NCBI GenBank assembly: GCA_963930655.1
Contig: OZ005605.1
Location: forward strand, 20,467,501 to 20,531,500
Direction of reading: 5' to 3'
Source of the DNA: Myrica gale
Taxonomy: Eukaryota; Streptophyta; Magnoliopsida; Fagales; Myricaceae
Length of the DNA: 64,000 bases
Part shown: positions 56,303 through 64,000 of the stretch, in pieces
Numbering within the stretch: position 1 is the first letter of the stretch
How the letters are laid out: each line of letters opens with the position of its first letter
Translations under genes and position numbers: made by a program
The notes under the pieces: generated by a model
Told to the model about the DNA's origin: nothing
The model's input: the letters and a program-made list of their open reading frames with translations, nothing else
Database searches by the model: none

Positions 56303-57058
56303 CTTGTATTATTTTGTATATGCAGTTCATAACTTCATTGGATATTGCAATATTGTAACAAGTTGGAGAAGTCTTGAAATAAAATTGTACATAATAGGTA
56401 TAGTACACGAAAAACATTATCTAATTAAGAGATCCTTTTAATACACGGAAGGTCATACACGGTCTTTCTTTACAGTATAAACAGATAATACACGGGAATT
56501 AATAGACCCTTCAATACAGGAAGATCATGCAGTAAACAAGAAAAGCAACTTAATTAATTAAGAGATCCTTTTAATATAATTTTGCTTTATATAACACATT
56601 TCAGAACTCTCATTGTATTAAACGTTTCCGTGTTGTCCTTCATTTTTTCCCACTTTATATTATGCATAAGAATTTTTAATTCGATCGTATCCCATATAAA
56701 TGGCTTGTCGTTTCCATGGGTTTTCCCGGCCCCTAAATGACCCTTCCTCCTTTAATTCGATCGTATCCCATGTGCACAAAGCCTTCGCCATATATATGAG
56801 CTCTAGATCAGGAACGGTGGTGTTTCTCTAGATGATAATTTCATGCAGATCAGCCGATGTCAACTTTATACCATGATCTGCATGTATTGCGCTTCATTGG
56901 AGAGGTACGTAATATAATAATATAGCTCCTAAAAATACAGCGACAGCGTGCATTTGCTGCTCCATTATTGTTACGTATTAATACACAAAAGTACAATTTT
57001 CTTCCATCTTTACAGGACATGTCCAGACAGCTAACAAGAATCGGTCAAATGTCCGGGA

Positions 57059-57388
57059 ATGAAAAATTTAGATCATGACTTTGAAGGGATAGTTGCGAAT
57101 TATGCATCCGATTACATGGATGCGCACCAACCAGTCATTGAAAGGTCCCGCCTTTGCAAGTACTGTTACATGGAAATGTCAAATCCTGTAATCCGAACGT
57201 ACGGGAGAGAGAGAATTGAGGATGGAGAAGCTGGCAAGGCAATTGGCATAGTCTTCGATCTATATGGGACTTTTGAAAAAAATACAAAAATTAAGGAACT
57301 AATGTTTTTCAGAAAAGAAAGAGATGGTTGGGGGGTTTGGGGATGGCCGGGATCGATATGCAGTACAAGATTCCATTACATTAATTGA
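57059..57388 (+). CDS. Unrecognised 109-residue frame, copy B
   Basis: Same frame as 52129-52458 with ATG start and one residue change (RSRL instead of RSRI). The frame is unbroken in both copies but the family is unknown. Low confidence that it is translated. Confidence 0.3.
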   Translation: MKNLDHDFEGIVANYASDYMDAHQPVIERSRLCKYCYMEMSNPVIRTYGRERIEDGEAGKAIGIVFDLYGTFEKNTKIKELMFFRKERDGWGVWGWPGSICSTRFHYIN

Positions 57389-58957
57389 GCAGTACAAATC
57401 TCATAATCTGGAAAAGGGCACTTTAATATTGGTTCAGCAGCGTCATGAACGGCGCTCTAGCTCTGCATCTGGCTAGTTATATTGTAGTACAAGTCGATAC
57501 GATCGATCGAGTCGGTGTACTATATACACCAGATCTACTGGCTTATTTACACCGGCCGTGACGAGACCAAGATGAGCGGATCTAATTCAGTTGGAGATTG
57601 AGCGTTGAAGACAGCTCCCTCATTGAGTGCAGCGTTGATGAAAATCTCATTCCTACTGTCTTGTGTGGGATAATTTCGTTACCGCTGCACTCAATTATGT
57701 TTCTATATAGGGCATGGCGTGCGCCAGCGGATGAACATAAACATTAGAGGCTGCATTCGTTACCGGAAAAGAGCAAATCTAGGAGATGGTAAGGAAAACC
57801 CTCTCCTACTGTTGTTCTTGCAGCAAAATCATATTTGCAGATTCTTTGTTATAAAAAAATCTGTGAAGTTGTACCCAATGGAAAAATTGGCCCTCCTTTT
57901 GACAGACCATTTTGCAGGAAATAGATGGACAGGCAATCCTTGTAGGAATATAGCTTACAAGCATCAAGAATTTTCTGTTCTTTCATTTATTTTTTATTTT
58001 CCCACTTTTCAATTTCTTGTTTTGGAAGCAAACGACAGGAGCCTTAAGTAAGAGGATGATGGATTGGTCATGAACTAGAAAAATAATCCCACAGCTGCAA
58101 AATCGTCCATATTTGATGAACAGGCGGAAGCAAAACATGGAGTATTTGAACATTTCAGATTTTCCTGCAGCATTGAGCCATTAACTTGGAGCCAGAAAAA
58201 AGTGAGCCCTACAATGCCATCCGAGGTTGGATTCTCGAGAAAGTGATATGCTTGAAGCACAGTGTAAAGTTTTTCATTTTTCCCAGGCAATGCCAGATCA
58301 GTAGCATGTAATGTAGTCTATTTCATTTACAAATCAAAGCTTATAAGAATAGAGTTCTTTCTTCAACACAAATTCTATTTTTGCTGTTGGGAAATCCGTC
58401 TGGCTACTCGCCTACTGTATGCGCCAAGGGCCACCCTTGATTAAGATATAGCACTCGACATGGATCACCCAGCAGCCTCCAATTGAGCTTGACACACAAG
58501 TTTGACCCAATACAACCCACCTTATCTGAGATCTATGCAAAGTTTGGCATGCATCCAAGCCTCTGCCAGCGACATGCAAATCATGGACATGAAAGAAATT
58601 TCAAGTGCCAGAAGGAAATCAACAACTTCGTTTCACATAAACTTAAGTGCAATTTCCTTAAGATTACAATCATTATGACTGTCTGATCATTTTCATGCTG
58701 AAGCATGCAGACAAATGTGCAAACAACATATAAGGGCCAAGATAACTTTTGGTACATCTTAACATTAACATGTTAGCTTACATCTTTGCAAGAAAAGGCA
58801 TCGTTGACCTCATTTACTGCTAATAATCTCTATTATTCATGGATTGGAGCCAAGCCCTTTACTATATTTAGCAGGCCTGCCAAGGAAAAATCCACTTTTA
58901 GCACACTTCCATACAGCCCATCATCAACACTAATTCAGCTACGCTCAAATAAGCCTC

Positions 58958-59700
58958 ATGCAACAAATCTGCCGTGCCATGCACCCTCACAAATGACAAG
59001 CTCTCATACCCACTGGATGGACACTTCTAATGAATTTGGCAAGTAATTTGCAGCAAAATCCATCTTCTTGGGAAGTCTGCAGATATACTTGGCATAAGCT
59101 TGGATGATATTAGCTCCGCAATGCAGGCAGTCCTCACAGGCTAGTGCTTTTTTTTTTAACTCATGCATTACAATCAAGCTCTTACACATAAAACCAAGAC
59201 TTGCATCTAAAGCCTAGAAAATTGACAAGAACATGATATGCATATTTCACTGTTGTCATTCCCTACATGATCAAATATACTCGAACATCAACACCACCGA
59301 GAAAAAGTTGTCCAATGCATGCATTGATTACAATTTGCCAACAAAATTCGAAGGCAGAAAGTGAAAAAAACAGAACAAGATAAAACAAACAAGACCTATG
59401 ATCTGCTTTGAGCTTTGATGATTGCATTGTCTGCATAATACAGAGTATGCATTGTTTCAAGAAAAACCCCATCTATGTGCTGTTGCAATTCAACAATCTG
59501 TTACAAAATCCAACAGTCCTGATCTTGGCAATCATCCTGATCATACTCTGTGACCCAATTGAAGACCATAGTGGACTCTTCCGTTCTCGTTAATTACGGA
59601 ATATGCCATCTCCTTACTCCATTCCCCCAAGCTGTTTCTCTACCATTAAATACACACTGAAGGAACAGAAAAAGAAGGAGGAACAAAAAAAAGGAAGGAA
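58958..59700. other. Intergenic, upstream of the JMJ gene
   Basis: No supported gene. It includes the presumed JMJ promoter, with a TATA-like ttaaatacac around 59646. Confidence 0.4.
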
Positions 59701-59834
59701 AAACCCTTTCTCTTTCTCCCCCCTCTCTTTTTCTCTCTCTCCCCGAAAATCACAGCAAGTACTCTTCGTGTATTACTCCCAGCAAATTTTCTCGGGAAAG
59801 TTTGATTTTTAGGGAAAATTGAAAAATTTTCTCA
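59701..59834 (+). promoter_or_regulatory. Pyrimidine-rich 5' leader of the JMJ gene
   Basis: A CT-rich stretch (59701-59745) followed by an A/T-rich leader runs straight into the ATG at 59835. Such CT-rich tracts are typical of plant 5' UTRs. No upstream ATG in a good context was noted. Confidence 0.5.
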
Positions 59835-62800
59835 ATGGAAGAAGAAGAGGCTCTGCCGGACAATCTACGGTGCAACCGCACGGACGGCCGGCAATGGCGG
59901 TGTAAGAGAAGAGTGATGGACGACTTGAAGCTCTGCGAGATCCACTACCTCCAAGGCCGTCACCGACAGGTCAAGGAGAAAGTCCCGGAGTCGCTTAAAC
60001 TCCAGAGGACGAGCAAGAAATCGCTGAGCAAAGACCCGAAGCTCGAAATTAGGGCGCGGAAAGTGAGGAAGAAGCTGTCGACGCCGATGAAGCGGAAAAA
60101 ATCGGAGAGGGTTGCAGAGGCGCTGGAAGAAGCATTGCGGAAGACGAAGTTGAAGAAAGGGAATCTGCAGTCGGAGCTGATAAGAATGGTGCTCAAGAGG
60201 GACTTGGAGAAGAAAAAGAAGGAGGAGAAGAAGAAGAAGAAGAAGAAGAGCAACTCAGTTTCTGCGGTGAGGAAGAAGAGGACGAAGAAGGATGAGATAG
60301 ATATGGAGGAACACAGTGATGGAGAGGAGTTGACAAGAGAATTGCCTAACGGACTGATGGCAATTTCACCGGCACCGTCGCCTTCCCCGCGAAATTTCAG
60401 TAATGTAGGTGCTAATTACAATCTGAAAGTCGGGGTAGACACAGGGGTTGTTAGGCAGCGATCTTTCCGGTCCAAGAACATTGAGCCGCTCCCTGTTGGC
60501 ACAATGCAGGTGCTTATCTTTAGCCAATTGTAGATAATTGTGTTTTTGACATTTGCATTTCGATGCTTTGTTGATTGATTGATGGGTTTTTCAATACTTT
60601 TGGCTTGTTTTGTTATAGTTTTTTCCCTACGGGCGGAATGAGGCCAAATTGAAGAAGGGAAGGAGGAGGTGCCACTGGTGTCAAAGAAGTGGCTCACTAA
60701 ATCTCGTGAAGTGTTCCAGTTGTCAGAAAGAGTTTTTCTGCATGGAGTGCGTCAAAGAACGGTTTGTTTGATTCCATTCCTTTTAGTCTTTTTGTTTTTT
60801 CCTTTAGAATAAAATTGTGAATGGTGGTGTTTAAATCTTAGATTGTTTTCCTCGGGTATGTTGATTTCTTACTACATTGATGTCTTCTTCCATCAATATG
60901 ATTGTGTGCTGATTACTACTTGTTTATTGATTGCTTTACAGAAGCAATAAAAACATTGATAGTGTATGTTGCAAACAGAATATCAAGATTTGGTGCAGTG
61001 TTAAGATTAAGAATTAGTTGCTGTTATTAGGAAAGGATCCACTTAGTTTTTAGTAGTAGCTTCAGATCATGGAAGAGGATAAGGCAACCACTTCAGCTGA
61101 ACCAAAACGATAGTATAGGATATGCTCCAATGTGAACTGATGTTGATAACAAGGCATAAGAATTCACACTTTTCCTCTACAGTAACAATTTTGCTTCTTA
61201 CAGGTGAGGCTTTCTTTCCTTCCATCTTATTTCTTTCCCCTGTGATGGTTAAAACAATTTTAGCATTACATGGTTTCAGAGGCAAGACATGGAATGATGC
61301 ACTTCTTTCCCCAAACAATGTTGGAGGAAAGAAACGTTTTAGGATATTTGTTCTTTTCGGAAAGGGGGACGGCATAACCATCCCCCCGCATTGGGTTCTT
61401 CATTCAGAACTGTCCTGCTTCCTCGTGTGCTTTTCTGCAGACTAGTTTAGTGTTTTGTACTTTGTAGATGTGTTTTTGAAATATTCATTGGTACAATACA
61501 TGACAGAAACATCTTTCTGATACTTGGCTCTTTTATCTATACTATGGGCGCTGAACCTATTGGTTTCACTTAGGTATTTTGATACACAAGAAGAAGTTAA
61601 GACAGCATGTCCGGTCTGTCGTGGAACTTGCTCCTGTAAGGGCTGTTTGTCTAATCAATGTTATTACAGTGAAAGTAAGGTCTGACATCAAATTTGGCTT
61701 CATGTGAATTAAGGATGTTTGTTTTGGAAACCAATGCTGATGCTTCAATTATGTGCGGACCTTGTTTCAGGATTCTTTGGGGGAGAAAAATAATGGTGAG
61801 AAAATATTACGTTACCATTATTTGATCTGTATGCTTCTTCCTGCATTAAAACAAATAAATGAAGACCAAAGTGTGGAGCTTGAAACAGTCGCAATAACCA
61901 AAGGTAAAGACGATATTTCCTTCTATATTTGATTTGTGCATGAACTGGCTGTTAATAACAGGCAAGAGGTTTTTTTCTGACGTCTCTGTGTATAACAGGG
62001 AAGAAAACTTCAGAAGTTCATATCAAGCGCACAGAAATCGCCTCCAGTCAGCGACATTGCTGGTCTGTTATCTTCTGCTTGAAACTTTTGGTGGCATTCA
62101 TATATTTCACTAACTGGCTTTTGTTGCCTGCCTTTTGCACAACATGACTTTCACCACAGCAATAACTGCAGAACTGCAATTGTGGATCTCCACAGAAGCT
62201 GTCCAAATTGTTCCTATACTCTTTGCTTAAGTTGTTGTCAGGATTTTCGTGGAGGGAAATTCCCTGGTAGTAATGACACATTGATCTCAAAGTACTCGAA
62301 AAGAAGGAAAGCTTGCATGTCTGGAGACAAGCAACTTTCACGGAAGAAGCTAGCTAAGCAAAATTCAGGCAGATGCCTTGCCTCATCTGCATCGCTAACT
62401 CATTTGAAAGAACGTAATGCAATTGGCAGGATATCTTGTCCACCCTCAGAATTTGGCGGTTGTGGCAATAGCATCCTTGATTTGAGATGTGTCTTTCCCT
62501 TCAGTTGGATCAAAGAGCTAGAAGTAAGTGCAGAAGAAATAGTTTGCAGCTATGAGTTTCCGGAAGCTTTTGACACTTCTTCGTGCTGCTCACTATGTCT
62601 TGACATAGATCATAAAGCTGATGGAATTGCACATTTGCAAGAAGCAGCCGTAAGAGAAGATTCAAATGACAACTATCTGTATTACCCCACACTTCGGGAT
62701 GTTCATAATGATAACCTTGAACACTTTCAGAAGCATTGGGGCAAAGGACATCCTGTAATAGTTCGAGATGTGCTTCAGACTAAATCAGATTTGAATTGGG

Positions 62801-64000
62801 ATCCATTAGTCATATTCTGCACCTATCTTGAGAGGAGCATTACCAGATATGAGAATACTAATGATTCACTTAAAGCCAACAATTGCTTGGATTGGTGTGA
62901 GGTCGGTGTATTTCTCCTAAATCTTATGCCACGTTAGAATGTGATATATCATTTTTGCATTTATTTCACTATTACAGGATCACTTTTAGTCCTTTTCTAT
63001 TCACTCTTGTTCATTCACAGCTTTATAATTGTATAATTTGCGTATCCTGATTCTATGGCAGGTAGAAATTGGTATCAGGCAGTTTTTCATGGGTTCTCTG
63101 AATGGTTGTACGCATAGGAATATGTGGCATGAGATGTTCAAATTGAAGGGTTCACTGTCTTCCTATTTATTTCAAGAACAGTTTCCAGCTCATTATGCTG
63201 AAATAATCAACTCTCTACCACTCCAAGAATACATGAATCCCATTTCGGGACAGCTAAATTTAGCTGCAAAATTGCCACACGAAATCCCGAAGCTTGACCT
63301 TGGTCCATGTGTCTACGTATCATATGGTGGGACAGAGGAACTTGTACAATCTAATTCCATAACAAAACTATGTTATGACTCCTATGACGCGGTATGTCAA
63401 GCTCTTTCTCCTACTCTGCATTGCAGACAACTTTTTGGTTGGAATATCTCTAGTTCGGCCTCATGCACTTTACATTTGGCAAACAAACATTATATTCACT
63501 TGTTCCGAAATAGAAATTCTTTGTTAATGAAGAAAGCAGCATTTATGAACCAACCCCCCTCCTTCCCTCTTAAAAAAAAAAAAACTCATTATTGACACCA
63601 TGATATTTGTACAGTGACATATAATCTATCAAAATATGCATGTTTGGCATGCATATGCCGGTAAAGGTGTTTTAGCTGAAAGTTTTCATCCTTTTGAGGA
63701 ATAAGAATCATCTGCCACATGTTGCCTTATCGTAATTAAAACAAACAAGGTGTTAAAACATAGAACGATAGTTTAATCAACCTGTAACTCAATAATACTG
63801 TTCAATCTATTATCAGAGTCAGGAAGGTCTCATCTCGCCATTAATTCCTTCTACATTCTCCTTGCAATGTGCGTAAGTGACAATGTCCAACATATTATGT
63901 ACCCATATAAACAATTGTCCAAGACCCTAGATTGTTTAGTCATTTGTATTCTAACAAGCGGCTTTGTTCTTTATAAGGATACTCAATAAACCAACTTAAC
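59835..64000 (+). CDS. JmjC histone H3K9 demethylase, JMJ25/KDM3 type (5' part)
   Basis: Seven exons with GT-AG borders: 59835-60509, 60619-60761, 61574-61679, 61771-61903, 61999-62062, 62160-62901 and 63062-63391. The gene continues past the right edge. Order of parts: WRC zinc motif with C13, C23, C34 and H37; a very Lys/Arg-rich nuclear-localisation region (residues about 40-155); a RING-like Cys cluster (CHWCQRSG, CSSCQKEFFCMEC, ACPVCRGTCSCKGC); the KDM3-family segment YHYLICMLLPALKQIN; a second Cys-rich block (CCNNCRTAIVDLHRSCPNC); and the start of the JmjC domain (LPHEIPKLDLGPCVYVSYGG, ITKLCYDSYDA). The Fe(II)-binding HxD/H residues would lie in exons beyond the window. Family members are nuclear Fe(II)/2-oxoglutarate enzymes that remove methyl groups from H3K9. 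All exons seen are open, with no sign of decay. Confidence 0.92.
63392..64000 (+). other. Intron of the JMJ gene running to the window edge
   Basis: After donor GTATGTC at 63392 no further JmjC-coding exon appears before 64000, so this intron exceeds 600 bp, longer than the others visible. It contains a poly-A stretch near 63572. Confidence 0.6.

Larger units (their letters stand above)
54066..58957 (+). repeat. Tandem segmental duplication, copy B (4892 bp)
   Basis: Direct repeat of 48179-54036 without the hAT insert. Small differences include an extra ATT unit near 54470-54484, a lost gcaagag-type segment near 57905, and scattered substitutions. It ends tcaaataagcctc, after which unique sequence resumes. 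Confidence 0.95.

Overview
The window is nuclear DNA from a flowering plant, most likely a woody eudicot; the species cannot be named from sequence alone. It is AT-rich and intron-bearing, with plant-only families (R2R3-MYB, DUF4220/DUF594, WRC-JmjC demethylase, RPP13-like resistance proteins) in a sea of plant transposons (hAT, Mutator-like and foldback elements, Tourist-like MITEs, LINEs, SINEs, one solo LTR). Many elements could be bounded to the base because their target-site duplications (TSDs) can be read directly.

Layout. 1-5.5 kb: a 1.3-kb non-autonomous hAT element, then a three-exon R2R3-MYB gene. 5.9-7.0 kb: a tRNA-Thr gene (minus strand) split by a 5'-truncated LINE. 8.8-18.3 kb: a resistance locus with two facing genes. 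A plus-strand RPP13-like-4 gene has the winged-helix and LRR parts of an NLR but no NB-ARC, and carries a large 47-residue tandem repeat into which a hAT element inserted. A minus-strand gene has coiled-coil plus NB-ARC but no LRR. 19.3-26.5 kb: decayed relatives (DUF4220 fragment, RPP13-like-4 fragment split by a MULE, NB-ARC fragment, nearly full-length DUF4220/DUF594 pseudogene with a LINE insertion). 26.6-33 kb: gene-poor, with two tRNA-derived SINEs and a MITE. 33.0-34.4 kb: intact PB1-domain gene (minus) with a GC-AG intron. 35-41 kb: a 134-bp tandem duplication over a candidate splice donor, a hAT MITE, LINE tails and a compact non-autonomous LINE-like element. 41.9-45.6 kb: decayed equilibrative nucleoside transporter gene with a solo LTR in its last exon. 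45.9-46.6 kb: long-TIR Mutator-like element. 48.2-59.0 kb: recent direct tandem duplication (5.86 and 4.89 kb), each copy carrying an intact, identical 203-residue RNase H-like gene. 59.8 kb to the right edge: 5' part of a JMJ25/KDM3-type histone demethylase gene that runs off the window.

How the parts relate. The central theme is an NLR divided over two separate genes facing each other, with broken copies of both halves nearby. This resembles, from memory, the Arabidopsis At5g45440-At5g45520 neighbourhood. MYB, PB1, RNase H and JMJ look like independent housekeeping or regulatory genes. Most other DNA is transposon-derived. No plasmid, phage, CRISPR or bacterial-type operon feature is present.
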